Shown piece after piece: positions 13,601-25,765 of a stretch of DNA of 64,000 nucleotides. The notes below the pieces were generated by a model that saw only the letters and a program-made list of their open reading frames with translations, did not search any database and had not been told where the DNA came from. This DNA comes from Trachythela sp. YZ-2020. Taxonomy: Eukaryota; Cnidaria; Anthozoa; Malacalcyonacea; Clavulariidae. The stretch lies in contig JADLSH010000390.1 in assembly GCA_016169945.1 (NCBI GenBank), positions 62,001-126,000 of the forward strand. Direction: 5' to 3'. A program made the translations under genes and the position numbers. Each line of letters opens with the position of its first letter. The stretch's first letter is position 1.

Positions 13601-15684
13601 TCCTCAAAATAATTCCTTTATTTGCTTGTATAATACTTGCTCGTAATAAAAGACGGCTAGTGACATAGTGTATTTTAAACAAAGGCGTCGTCTATAAACT
13701 GTACGTCGGAAATTTGAGAAATTTTATACTAAATTTTCCGTTTTTACTAGGAATATTGTTCAAATTACAGTGCTAGTAGTATATAATATCAAACTTTCAT
13801 TTTTTTTTCAAAATATCATTCGTTTTTGCACAGTAATGTCAGTATTCAAGGCATTTGTCTTCTGTTGCAATATATGTTGTTTAATAATTCGAAAGAAACT
13901 TAAATAATTAAATAAATCTTGTGGAAAAGAAATAATTATAACAAATATAGGTATTATAAATACACCGTTTACATCCAATATGCAATATATTATACTCAGA
14001 ACAACGGAGACGATTTGTCGCATTCTCAGCGTTAAAAGGTTGCGCACGTTCACACTTGATGAAACGATAAGCATGAAGATTTAACATTTCTTACATTTAT
14101 ATTCGCGATAATTCCGCAATACTCACTATGTCTATGGATGGGCGATGCAAGCTGGTTGCAATGGTTTTCATGAACTATATATTCAGCGTGGTATTTCTCC
14201 AAGTACAATATTTGTGAATAGAGTTAGTTAAGAAACAAAAACTCCATCAGCAAAGTCAAAACTGTCAACGTATTGTAAGGTGTTAAGTGATTTCTTACGC
14301 GGTTCCGCCAAACAAATTAGCTTTTCTTTTAAAACTAAGCATTGCATTAAAAATTTATACCGAAAATTGAAGTGGGAACTATTTGAATTACTTATGATAG
14401 CGATAAAAACAATAGCTTTGGCTTTAACTCTTAAAATATTGCAACGAAAAGAGAGGAAAATAATTTGTTTCCATTCTTCGCGGCAATAAACCAAAAGCAG
14501 AATTCATATCCGCTCTAAAAAATTAAAGAAATTAACTATGAGATTCTTCCTGGATAAAAGAACATTGAAAAAGTATGCCGACAAACTGAAATGATTAGTA
14601 TAATGAAGTCAGTTTTAATAGTGTTTTCAAAACAGAGTTTTTTAATTGTCCAGTTGCAGTTGTGAGCACCTGCATGCAATGCAATATATTTCAAACATTA
14701 AGCCTGGTTGAAAAATGAAAACAAAGTCAAAGGCACATGCATATATATGGAAAACATTTGATGAAATTTATATTTTAGTCGAATAAAGTTATCTATATTT
14801 TTATTGTCGCAGGTGTATCATTCAGCGTAAAACACAAAAGTTGTTGTCAAATAATTTTCAACCGCATAAAAGTGTTTTATTGTCGCTTTTGAAAGCTCTT
14901 ATCTTAATATTGAGACAATATTTAAAGCTAGCAGAAACAATATTTACTAATGATAAATAATTTGATAAACAGCATTTTTATTCAACCGACACTATTAAAT
15001 GAGAGCAAGATATATACGTCCGCTGTCGTCCTTAAATTTAAATTCCCGATTACTTTTTCTTATGTCAGATTCAGTTAATTTTCATCGGAACATTTGGAAC
15101 CCAAACCAATATTAATATGTTGTGAATATTATTTGCAGTGTTATCCGCAACATGATTTAAATATTGTACATGCAATAATCAATATCAACAATATTAAATT
15201 AAAATGCTATATTCTATAAAGTGGACGTCATATAAGCTTTTTTATATCTTCCTATTAATATTCCCATAATTCTTTGCTGCCTTAACGTATATCTGTTTGA
15301 ACATAGGCAACCCAGATACCATGTTTAACATATCTAAGATGTAGTATACAAATAATGAATGTTTATGACTGCAATCGTGTATATTCATCTTTCACCAAAT
15401 GAAGATATTCGTACCATTGCACGAATGAAAAGATTCATTATTTGTTTTATACGACATTTGCTGTAATAATGTTCAAAATAATGCAACATACTATAGTCTG
15501 AATGGAAAGTTCCATTGTACGGTCAGTGGAATGAAAATCTTTATTCAAAACCACGTGATCGTAACCAGCCAATTCTGAATGACAATAATTTAATAAGACG
15601 TTATAATTAATTATAATTGTGATAACTGCCACCATCTTAAATTTCCAAAATGAAAAAAAGGAATTGAAAGTAGAATTTTATAAC
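10674..15684. other. Gene-free stretch upstream of SoxB2
   Basis: About 5 kb upstream of the SoxB2 start. It is AT-rich, with only short frames lacking family motifs and no clear transposon ends. It would include the SoxB2 promoter and possibly distal enhancers, but no specific site can be supported from sequence alone. Confidence 0.5.
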
Positions 15685-15760
15685 AAATAAAGGGTTCGAA
15701 CCTGCAGCCTTGCTATTCCTGTGCAAGGTTCAGACCACAGAGCTACTGAGTAAAAATAAC
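15685..15760 (-). repeat. tRNA-like sequence, probable SINE head remnant
   Basis: On the minus strand there is an A-box-like TAGCTCTGTGG and a B-box-like GGTTCGAACCC at tRNA-like spacing. The anticodon stem (CTTGC/GCAAG) encloses a 9-nt rather than 7-nt loop, and the T stem pairs poorly. It is therefore more likely a degenerate tRNA-derived SINE than a tRNA gene. The A box resembles that of the SINE at 30861. Confidence 0.45.
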
Positions 15761-15919
15761 CCACCATGCATGGTGATAACTACAAGCGGTTGTACTTACC
15801 ACCATCTCAGCTTTCCAGCTTATACCATCTATTAACTGTGGTTATATACGTGCCTCGAGTGAACGCCTTTCACAGTAACGTATAAAGCTTTAACTATAGA
15901 TCCAGATAACAATATTTTG

Positions 15920-16861
15920 TTAGTATAAGCATATACACTTCACTAACTCTTTCGCATTTTGAAAACATTTTCTGTTCATGACAATGTAGGCAATCGTACT
16001 ACAAGAATAACGGCTGAAATACAAGAACTGAACCAACAGCCAAATATTGGATGATGTTCTTGAGACTTGAATATCATAATCATGAAAAAATTCCAGGAAT
16101 ATCTGGGGCGAGGCTAACACAAAGTTTAGTAATAATAATAGTGAAAGTATTTTCAATGTATGTTTTCTTTTTTGAAGTAAAATAGCATTTCCTCCTGTCG
16201 TCGTTGATGAAGTTGTCGTATTTGATGAAGTGGAATTAAGTTTTTGTCGGATAATGATATTTAAACTGAGAGTGATGAGGAATTTCATAATGTGCATCGT
16301 TATTGTGTATGAACTGTGAAGTTTGTATGTAAACGAATTATGATCATGACTACAGACCAACGAATTCGCTTTTGACTTGGGTAATTCAGTCGCATAACTC
16401 CGCACTTCTTGGTAGACTAACTGTGGGATATTACATATCGATATAACAATGCATGTTATTACCATGACCCTCTTCCAGTGGTTTGAAATCGACCAACTTT
16501 GATAAAATTTGACATGTTTAAGCTTGATATACTCATCGAAATGTAGGATCAACAAAATGAACGAAACCAGTTGATAGCTGATATGTAGGATAAAGTAAAC
16601 CATCTTGCATGTGAATTGGCCAGTAGTCCAGGTGTGTAAGACATTATCTATAGTTAATACTGCAGATAGCGTCGCAATTACGTGTATACATGCCATGTTA
16701 CATATATACATATTGCTTGGAGTCACTCTCATACTCGGATTGCTACAGATTGTCGCAAATAGTAAGACATTGGCCAGTAGTGCAAATAACAACACCGACA
16801 GCAATAAAATTATGTAAGCAGTTGCCAAAGAATGATCAAATTCGAATTGTACAAAGACCAT
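15920..16861 (-). CDS. Class A (rhodopsin-like) GPCR, intronless orphan receptor
   Basis: Single-exon frame of 313 residues with seven hydrophobic segments. TM1 has the conserved Asn (N31 in LLANVLLF). C85 at the top of TM3 and C170 in loop 2 would form the usual disulphide. TM3 ends in FDEY (residues 108-111) where most class A receptors have DRY. The TM2 Asp is not evident, and TM7 has STIAYI in place of NPxxY. Loop 3 carries a Ser/Thr/Asn-rich run. A short helix 8 with several Cys ends the protein. It probably sits in the plasma membrane and senses a peptide or small ligand; the ligand is unknown. Cnidarian genomes hold many such single-exon, lineage-specific receptors. A divergent but intact gene is more likely than a pseudogene, since no stop or frameshift interrupts it. 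Confidence 0.85.
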   Translation of the reverse strand: MVFVQFEFDHSLATAYIILLLSVLLFALLANVLLFATICSNPSMRVTPSNMYICNMACIHVIATLSAVLTIDNVLHTWTTGQFTCKMVYFILHISYQLVSFILLILHFDEYIKLKHVKFYQSWSISNHWKRVMVITCIVISICNIPQLVYQEVRSYATELPKSKANSLVCSHDHNSFTYKLHSSYTITMHIMKFLITLSLNIIIRQKLNSTSSNTTTSSTTTGGNAILLQKRKHTLKILSLLLLLNFVLASPQIFLEFFHDYDIQVSRTSSNIWLLVQFLYFSRYSCSTIAYIVMNRKCFQNAKELVKCICLY

Positions 16862-17405
16862 ACTTCTTGTTATTCGTGTAGACTATGTTTACTACATGGT
16901 TTCCAAGAGAACTGTTTTTTTTTGTCTTTCCATTCGCTTTATTAATGACCTTATAATGCTGATAACTACAACTGGTGATAAACAGCAATAAGACGATAAT
17001 AAACTGGGCTATTAAGAGAGCTAATGATTTCTCGTCTTTGTAACGGCTTTGTTCATTGGCTATAGTTGCCGACACCGTAACGACGTACGGTCATGACGCT
17101 TTGCGAGATTCGAGATCTCTGGTAGTACTGTAACTTTGGAGTTGCTTTGATGCTCATTCTCTTCAAGTCAAGCTTTCTAAAAGCGATACAGAATTATTCT
17201 TGATTTGAAAAATTTATTATAATTATTCTGCATTTGCATTTGTGTTAGCGCATGTATTTTCAGAAAGAGATCCATTTATAGTGTAGAAATGCCGGGTAGA
17301 TGTAGAAATTTTGAATGGTCTGCTAATATAGGCCTCTTCTCTAATCCCAGACTGACCCGGGGTCGGCTTGCTGGATTCTTGTCCTCTATCAGTTTCTATC
17401 CCTTG

Positions 17406-17654
17406 TCATGTCCACCGCGTCAGTCCATGTCCACCGTCAGTTCCTTGATGTTTAGATCTTTTACAGGGTCCATCTCTTCTTTGCTTTTCTCTCCTTCCTT
17501 TACTCGTCAGCTCCATGTTTCCGTGATCCGCATCTCTTCTTATATTACGATGTACATACAATCTCAGCCTTGCTTCCCTCGACTTCTCTGCTATTTCTAC
17601 TACCTTACCTCTTCTTCTGATCTCTAGGATCCATCTCAACATTATATTATACAC
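17406..17654 (-). pseudogene. Fragment of a reverse-transcriptase C-terminal region
   Basis: The minus-strand frame has MLRWI, EKSREARLRLYVH and a following basic Gly/Arg-rich segment. This resembles the pattern MLRWM...EARLRWxGH(V)xRR...GRRxRGRP that closes many non-LTR RT proteins. No RT catalytic part is nearby, so it is a short decayed remnant. The plus-strand frame over the same bases (17289-17627) has no recognisable content. Confidence 0.45.
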
Positions 17655-18169
17655 GGAAAGGAGTATATTACGGTTAGTTCCAATTTTTTTTCATCCAGGT
17701 GCATGATAATTGTTGCTTGGTGAACTGTTATAGTAATGATTAAAATGTTGACCAAAAATATCAGTATATTATTGAATCACGTCATCTCAGGCATTTTTCA
17801 CTCCAGGATATTAAGGTACTTACGATCCGATTAATCTGTGGTTTTATTAACCTTCCCCCAAAACACAAAATCTTTGCGTTGCTGACGTCAGTGTCTAAAA
17901 TATTTTCTCTTACCCCCAGAGTGATTAAGATACCTTTAAATATTGATAATCTGGTAATTTGTAACGAGTTTAGCGAAAAGTTGTTTGTGTCAGCAACATT
18001 GATTATTCTATAACATGAGGTAATTTGAAAACGTTCGTGATGTGTGTATTGGAACCATGCAGTACGCAGTTGAACTGTCAGTAAATAAAGCAAAGTAACA
18101 ATTATAAAGCCATATACTTAGAATATCATCAATCAACTCGTAACATTGAAGCGAGGTTTGCATCCGCGA

Positions 18170-18437
18170 CAGGGGCGTAGGAACGTATTCATTATTGGGG
18201 GGCCCAAGCTCACGAGGCGCCACCATGGTTGGCGCCGAGCGAAAATGTTTTAAAATTTGAAGCCCCCAGATCGCCGGAAACGGCCGTTTCAGAGTCTTAT
18301 CTATCTCTTTTAGTTAGTATGTTCAGGGAACTAAGCTGTTTCCATCATTTTCATGAAAATTATATTATTTTTTGAGGGTGCCGAAAGATATTCCGCCCCC
18401 CCTCATATGACCCCCCCCCCCGCTTCCTACGCCACTG
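18170..18437. mobile_element. Non-autonomous hAT-type element, 268 bp
   Basis: The ends are inverted: CAGGGGCGTAGGAACG on the left and CGCTTCCTACGCCACTG on the right, the CAG...CTG form typical of hAT transposons. The 8-bp sequence ATCCGCGA is duplicated exactly at 18162-18169 and 18438-18445, the hAT target-duplication length. The interior has G and C runs and no transposase. Confidence 0.88.
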
Positions 18438-18639
18438 ATCCGCGATGAAAACATCAATAATACTATATAAGCAACACTCAAAAACGTTACACATCATCGT
18501 ATATAAGTTTTCAATACATTTTTTCCATTGTCCATGAAGTCTTATGTTACAATTAACAAGAAGTGGTGCTACTGTGTGGAGCTGAATGCTGGACTAGAAG
18601 ATGACCCGATGAGATCTTCTAGTCTTCTTTCTCTACGCG

Positions 18640-18790
18640 GAGAAAGAAAGACGACGATACGCTGAAGGAGAGGATGAGTATAGTGGAAGATATTGCAGAA
18701 AAGGTTTTGGAAGCAAGGCTGAGATGATATGAGGCTGAGAGCCGCTCAGAAACATTATGGCACCGAACAGAAAGAGTAACAAAATACAAG
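18640..18790 (+). pseudogene. Fragment of a reverse-transcriptase C-terminal region
   Basis: The plus strand encodes roughly TLKERMSIVEDIAEKVLEA followed by RLR, a stop and Y. This fits the GVxxIxEKxxEARLRWYGHV motif of non-LTR RT C-termini, with in-frame stops. It is a short, decayed fragment similar in kind to the one at 17406-17654 but on the opposite strand. Confidence 0.4.
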
Positions 18791-19198
18791 GGAGACCGAT
18801 AAACGGGAATAGATCATTCCATGGGTTGATTAATTAGTTTATTTTTTTCTAGATTTGCTATTCACCCTCCACCCCCGATTTTCAACGTGGTACGTTGCCA
18901 AAACGTTACTGCTAGACATCAAGTTATCTTCCAATAGCTTCAGATATCGTGCATCTTTTCAGTTATACTAATTCGAGTAAACAAGTTACTTTTACGCCAA
19001 AACAATGGCGTCTGCTATGGAAACTTATAAATAATGACGTCACACATCTCTCAGAAATACTCTTTCTGATATACGCTGAAAAACAATCTTGCAATCCACT
19101 TTTGATTGATCTAGTTTCTACAATAATTTCTTCTTTTGTTGATGGTTCAACGTTGATATCAAGATCAACCTTAGACTTGCTCCAAGTCTGTCTCTTAA

Positions 19199-20029
19199 GG
19201 TGGTCTTCCACTCAAGAAATACGGAATTTTGTCAAAAAATTCTTGTTCATAATTGAGTTCCTAATATGTGTAGAATTTTAAGAAAGATGACATTGGTGTG
19301 ACCTTGGATGACCTTGGGAGTTTTAAAGGCGCCATATGAGCAAGAACCTAAATGTTTTGGCTCGCGTTGACCTTGAATGACCTTCGCAGATTTGACCTTG
19401 ACCTGACCTTGACCTGACCTTCACCTTGACCTTAAATTATCCGTGCATTATATTAAGCATGAGAAAACTTTACCCAGACCTGTTGTGAAGGAGAAGTAAG
19501 ACTTCATGGTACCCCAATTTTATCATTTGTAACTCGATTTGCCGCAATTCAGTATATACATTGGCCTATCTGCAATAGTCTGAAAAGGATATCTCAAGAA
19601 ATATTGGTAGGAATCATTTGAAACTTCCACAAACACTTATCCTTATATTGCTTCATGTCCTGAACTTAACCAAAAAAAATAACAAAATGTTTTATAACAT
19701 AGCTATTGATTGACATGTCGTTGTTAGCCTCGGGCAAAATTATTCATTTATGGGGAAGAGTAAATATATTTCCATTTCTCATAAAATATATTAGCATTTT
19801 TGTGGTTCAGAACAAAGAGCATTTTAAGCTTTTTTTGGAAAATTTAGGACCATCAATCCTAAAGTTATCTTTTCCACTATACGTTGCCGACTTTCTCAGT
19901 TGGTGGTCCGCAACATGGTAACCATGGCAACAACATATCAATTGAAAACATAGTTAGACTCAGTGATATTTTATCTTTCTATTGGTACCAAAAAACTAAA
20001 ACTTCTTAAATTTTGAGTGGAAGACCACC
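19199..20029. mobile_element. TTAA-type inverted-repeat element, 831 bp
   Basis: The termini are exact 17-bp inverted repeats (GGTGGTCTTCCACTCAA), each flanked by TTAA (19195-19198 and 20030-20033). The TTAA target fits piggyBac or Kolobok-type transposition. No transposase is encoded. The interior includes a cluster of TGACCTTG repeats (19298-19436). Confidence 0.85.
19298..19436 (+). repeat. Cluster of TGACCTTG half-site-like repeats
   Basis: About ten TGACC/TGACCTT units occur in three groups (19298-19318, 19367-19384, 19391-19436). Several match TGACCTTGA, the complement of TCAAGGTCA, which is the extended half-site bound by monomeric nuclear receptors of the NR5A/ERR kind. It lies inside a TTAA-type element, so it may simply be transposon sequence. 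Confidence 0.6.
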
Positions 20030-20125
20030 TTAAAAGAGTTTTTATTGGGGAGCTTTAAAGGATTGGGGAGTTAAAGGATGGGGAGTTATGAAGGGCGCAC
20101 GGAAATGCGGGCGGGAGGAAATTAA

Positions 20126-20355
20126 AGGCCATTTTCCATTACGGTCGTTTTGCCCGCGCGGGCGAAGCGACCGATTCGAATCACGTGAATAATTAGTCGC
20201 GCGGGCACGCCAAGAAAGTTGAATGTAGTTCAACTTTCAGGCGTGTCCGCGAGGTGTAAAGCGGACAAAAAAATATCATGCTAGACACCTACAGCAAAAG
20301 TTGAAACATGGTCGCTCCGCCCGCGCGGGCAAAGCGGCTGTAATGGAAAATTGCC
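20126..20355. mobile_element. TTAA-type short inverted-repeat element
   Basis: The ends share TTTTCCATTAC in inverted form (left AGGCCATTTTCCATTAC, right GTAATGGAAAATTGCC), with TTAA at 20122-20125 and 20356-20359. The interior holds GC-rich inverted parts (GCCCGCGCGGGC). It is non-coding. A partial relative of its left end occurs at 61391-61440. Confidence 0.75.
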
Positions 20356-20696
20356 TTAAGGCGGGCAGCGGGCGGGCGTGCCTTGCGGTGCTGATATTCG
20401 ACACCAGAACCGGTTGGCGCAGACATGAAAACATCTCGTTCAGAATGATATGTTTCTGCCACTTGTCTTTGCTGGTCTCTTGTAGTTTTGTAGCCGCATT
20501 TTGTCGCTCCATACACAATAGCATCCTTTAATTTATAGATCTCATTCTAAGCCTCAGACAAAAACAAACACTTTCAGTTCGCCACAAGCTGTGATTATTT
20601 TCTCAATCTATTTCCGAATAAGCAGCAGGTACTTGCCCCGCCTCCGATGGAAAAATCAACCGGTAAATTTTGCGCGCTGGCGCGCTGCAAGGAAAC

Positions 20697-20768
20697 AAGA
20701 GACATACTTGGAGCAAGTCTAGACCATACCCTTTAAGAGACATACTTGGAGCAAGTCTAGACCAACCT
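20697..20768. repeat. Tandem duplication of about 39 bp
   Basis: AAGAGACATACTTGGAGC and the following bases up to CTAGACCA occur twice (from 20697 and from 20736), directly before the TTG microsatellite. Confidence 0.85.
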
Positions 20769-20787
20769 CTGCCTCGTGATGTCGGCC

Positions 20788-21244
<457 letters not shown>

Positions 21245-22047
21245 AGAATATAATAATTTATTTACCCACGTATCATTGAAGAGCTAAAAAGGAAAGCTCG
21301 TAAGAACGTGAACGTGACATTAAAATGATTACAAATATAAATAAGTATGTATATGTTATTGCCGAATGAACATCCTAAATAGTGTGATACCATCTGCATT
21401 AACTTACAAAAATGTATGCTCACTTACAGACTTTTTAAAAGACCAAATATGAAATATCTTTAGATTCCCTAATTTTAACCTGTAAATTGTTCCATAAAGT
21501 ACTGTTATAAGAAAATTGCTTGTGTAGCCATTCAAGGTTAAAGGCCCGATCAAACGAGAACGCAAGTCATCGCAAGTTTTTACTTGCGCTTGCTTGTGCC
21601 TCGTTTGACCACCAACTTGCGATGACTTGCGATGACTTGCGTTAGCTTGCGAATGATTTGAACTGGTTCAAACTTCATCGCAAGTTTTTGTAAACTTGCG
21701 AGCACTTGCGACACGTTTGAACACCAAGCGCAAGTTCAAGCAAGTTTTTCGTGACCAGTTGCCATGGTAACATAAAGCTAGGCTACAATACAATACAATA
21801 AAAATTTATTTTAACACGGTAAAAATCTTCAGTATAACATAATTTACAAAACAAAGCATGCATAATGACAAAAAAAAAATTAGGATCTACTGGTTTACAA
21901 GATTGCCGTGTGGGAGTTCATTTAAATTAGTATAATATTTATCTACAGCTTTTCGGAACTGTGCAAATGATTGAAGCATTCGTATATTTTCAGGGAGACT
22001 ATTCCACAATTGTGCTCCACTATATTGAAAACTTGGTTTTAGATAAT

Positions 22048-22384
22048 AGCCGGCGTTTTCACGCTAGAAGACGAACAAAGTCTTCAGAGACAAAATCGTC
22101 TCGTCAGATGACAAATCGTCTGATGAAAACGATTTTTTCGAAGACGATTTAATCGTCTGGACAAACAATCGAAAAACGTCTTGGATTCATACACGACGTG
22201 TCGAAAAGTAGAACAACAAAAAATTGAATTATATCTCAATCGCGAGAATCAAAATGCGAGCGTTTATTATTTTGGGAAAACAAATGGCACAGGAGTTATG
22301 TTTTTTTCTTTATATTAGACAAACAAATTGCCAGACGATTTGTTCGTCAAGACGACTTGTCCGTCTTCTAGTGTGAAAATGGCT
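22048..22384. mobile_element. Short inverted-repeat element, 337 bp, inside RT coding sequence
   Basis: The ends are inverted (AGCC...GGCT) and share TTTTCAC and CTAGAAGACG. It is flanked by AAT on both sides (22045-22047 and 22385-22387), a 3-bp duplication supported by the RT reading frame, which is restored when element plus one AAT are removed. The interior carries several copies of an AATCGTCT/AGACGATT motif. No transposase is present. A 3-bp AT-rich target fits PIF/Harbinger-like elements. Confidence 0.82.
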
Positions 22385-23946
22385 AATTAGTTCGTGGCTT
22401 AGGCAGATTTAACTTCATTTCGAAGTTCCTGAAATTGTACTCTGAGCCACGAACTGAAAAAAGATTTTGTAGATAGGTAGGTGTATTACCTTTGAGCGTT
22501 TTAAACATCAAACCAGCCTTAAACTTTTTGCGTTTTAATGACAGGTTATCCAAGCACAAAGTATCAAGAAGCACTCCAGCGTTAGCATCGTAGCTGGACC
22601 TCGTAATGACTCTAGTCGCCCGGTTTTGCAATTTTTGTAGTTTGGAACTTAGCGTTTCGCCAAGACCATCCCAGACCGAACAACAGTAGTCAAAGTGCGG
22701 TTGAATCAATGCTTGATATACTTGGATGGCCGTATTCATTGAAATACAGGATCTTATACGTTTTAAAGCTCCTATGGCTGAAGCGATTTTTTTACATAGT
22801 TTATCAATATGCACGGACCACATAAGATGATTATCCAGGTGGACCCCCAAGGATTTGACCGAGGCAACTTGCTTGACCAAGTTCCCATTTATCTCAATAT
22901 CTATTCTTTATCCAAAGTTTTTATTCTCTGCCTAGATCCAATAACCATAAATTCTGTTTTTACAAGATTTAAGCTCAGTTTGTTTGCAACAAGCCATTCA
23001 CTAAGACCTTTTAGTTCAGAATTGATGACATTTTGGAGCTCTTCGGCTGAATCAGTCGCATAACTGATACTAGTGTCATCTGCAAACATTCTTGGGATTG
23101 TTTGATTAAGACAATTTGGTAGATCATTACTATAGATGAGAAATAGTAGTGGCCCTAGACTACTGCCTTGAGGAACACCACAAGTCATTGAAACCAGGTA
23201 AGACTATTTTCGTCAATTCCGTAGTTTTTAAGTTTTTGCAATACAATTTGATGATCGATCGTATCAAAAGCTTTCTTTAAATCAATAAAAACAGCTCCGT
23301 TAATTAAGCCATTGTCAATATTCATAGACCAGTCGGTTGTGGCTTCTAGCAAGGCTGTTAAGGTACTATGGAATGTTCTAAATCCAGATTGGCAACTATG
23401 TAGCAAATTATTTGAGTCGAAATACCCATATAGTTGATCAAAAACGATTTTTTCAAATATTTTGGCAACACATGGTAAAATTGATATAGGGCGATAGTTG
23501 CCTGGATTACTTCTTATACCACTCTTAAATGTTGGGGTTATTCTACTGGCCTTCCATTCATATGGGAATATTCCGGCATTAATGGGTGCAGCAAATATTC
23601 CCGTTAACGAAGGTGCAATCACACTTGCAGCTATCTTTAATAGTTTGTTTGGTATATTATCAAGGCCAGCCGACTTCTTCTCATCTATATCGTACTCAAC
23701 AGTTGATAAACTGTGTTTACAGAGGGAGTTTTTAGTGAGAAGGAATGATCGGTTGGTTTAAGATAAAAACATGGATCATGTACAGGAACCGGGATTTCAG
23801 AGGCGAGTTTTTCGCCAATACCCGAGAAGTAGCTATTAAATGTTTCAGCTATTTCTATAGGCGCGGTTATTTCTCGCTCTTCGTAGTTTAATTGCGTTAT
23901 TCTTTTAGTTTTGCCTGTGTTTCTAGAGCTTAATAGACGGCCGGCC

Positions 23947-25765
23947 AAGTCATCATATCTTGCAACTCGATGGCAATTTTATGTTAGAAGCTAGTAACAA
24001 TCATATTCATACTCAGATAGATGTAAGGAACAAGGTTTGAGGTGTTACCAAGTCGAAATCTTAAATTTTGAGTGAAAAAATATGATATTTCTAAGCCTCC
24101 TTCCCGCGAAATCGCGGTAGTTTAACTTCAAACGATTACCGACAATTCTGCTGATGTGAGACAGACTTCTTTGCTCTGATTGGCTATTGGCATTGGTTCC
24201 TAAATTAGTCAGCCAATGAGCGAACGTCGAAAAGTCTGACGCTTCCGGTTTTTGCAACACACGAGGTAAACAACATCAAAGTACAAGAAAGAAATATGCT
24301 ATTTATACGATTTTAATGATATTTAGGTAAGATTTTTCGTGTTAATGCGATCAATATTATCTATACTGATACAGCCCCTGTTTTTCCAGCATTTGCTTAA
24401 TTACTGAGTATCGTGCCAAAATGTTTTGTATTTTGTCCGGCCTGAATTGCTCGAGCTAAAATATTTTATACTGTATCCATCCAACTTTGTTGAATTGTTG
24501 TTCAGTCAATGTTTGGAACCATACTCTCACATTGTGTATCAGTCTACCAATGGAAGTGTATTTAACGATTTACCTGATTGTCTCTAACTACAGTAGACTC
24601 CCGTCTGTTTTTGATTGTTGTATACTATATTTCATTTGTACTGAGCTATATCAAGGCTAGCCTGTATTATTCAATGTCTATCGCTGTAGCCTGTAATTAT
24701 AAACACAAACGCATTTGACTAAAATGACTATATTAAGAAACTATTGTATATATATTTTAATGTTAACTGTTAGAAACATATTCGGCTTTTGAATGGAACT
24801 AACAATATAAATTGTACTTTGCAATTTGTCAATTATATTCAATAACAGTGATGTATTTGTTCGTGAACGAACTCAAGCACGGAAATTTTTTAAAGTTCTA
24901 ACTTCTATAATGGCTTACGAGACCTGTTATCATTGGGAATGATATATTATTTTTATAATAAATAGGGACAACTATCTATTTCATTAATTTCGAACACAGG
25001 AATTTGATGTCAGTCTGAGACAAACAGCTGCAACTTGCTTCCACCGCCAGTTTAAACCAAAGGCTAAAGAATTGCACTGAATAAAATCTTGTTGAAATTA
25101 TAAGAATACTCTCTGATGATTCAATAAGTCGAGAAATGAGATAGTATCGATTGAATAAAACAGTCCTACTTTTTCCGCTCAGACAGTACAATATTTTGTG
25201 CACTATATTTTTGTACTGGCTGTATTAAAACCTCGATTAAAACTATATTGACTTCACAAGATATAGGCAGCGGCGATAATCAAGCAAATGCGGGCAAAGG
25301 GGTCTAAATCAGTGTAACTAAACAAAGAACAATTGGGTATAGATAATATTGATCGCATTAACACGAAAAATCTTACCTAAATATCATTAAAATCGTATAA
25401 ATAGCATATTTCTTTCTTGTACTTTGATGTTGTTTACCTCGTGTGTTGCAAAAACCGGAAGCGTCAGGACTTTTCGACGTTCGCTCATTGGCTGACCAAT
25501 TTAGGAACCAATGCCGATAGCCAATCAGAGCAAAGAAGCTGTCTCATAGCAGCAGAATTGTCGGTAATCGTTTGAAGTTAAACTACCGCGATTTCGCGGG
25601 AAGGAGGCTTAGAAATATCATATTTTTTCACTCAAAATTTAAGATTTCGACTTGGTAACACCTCAAACCTTATTCCCTACATCTACCTGAGTATGAATAT
25701 GGTTGTTACCAGCTTCTAACATAAAATTGCCATCGAAATATTTTAGGAGTATATTTTGAACTCTT
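23947..25765. mobile_element. 1.82-kb foldback element with about 430-bp inverted repeats
   Basis: The outer segments (about 23970-24372 and 25333-25740) are near-identical inverted copies. They contain ATTTCGCGG/CCGCGAAAT, CCAAT-like stretches and a repeated ACACGAAAAATCTTACC. The outermost 20-30 bp differ between ends. The insert is flanked by GGCCGGCC (23939-23946 and 25766-25773), an exact 8-bp duplication whose removal restores the surrounding retrotransposon frame. The 960-bp centre has no coding content. The 8-bp target suggests hAT-type mobilisation, but the ends are not CAG...CTG. Confidence 0.87.

Noticed and set aside
16836..17075. 79-residue minus-strand frame with one hydrophobic segment upstream of the GPCR
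   Set aside because: It overlaps the GPCR start in another frame and has no family motif. It could be a leader exon, but nothing supports it.
17289..17627. 112-residue plus-strand frame
   Set aside because: It lies opposite an RT C-terminal remnant, is Ser/Leu-rich without motif, and is most likely a shadow.
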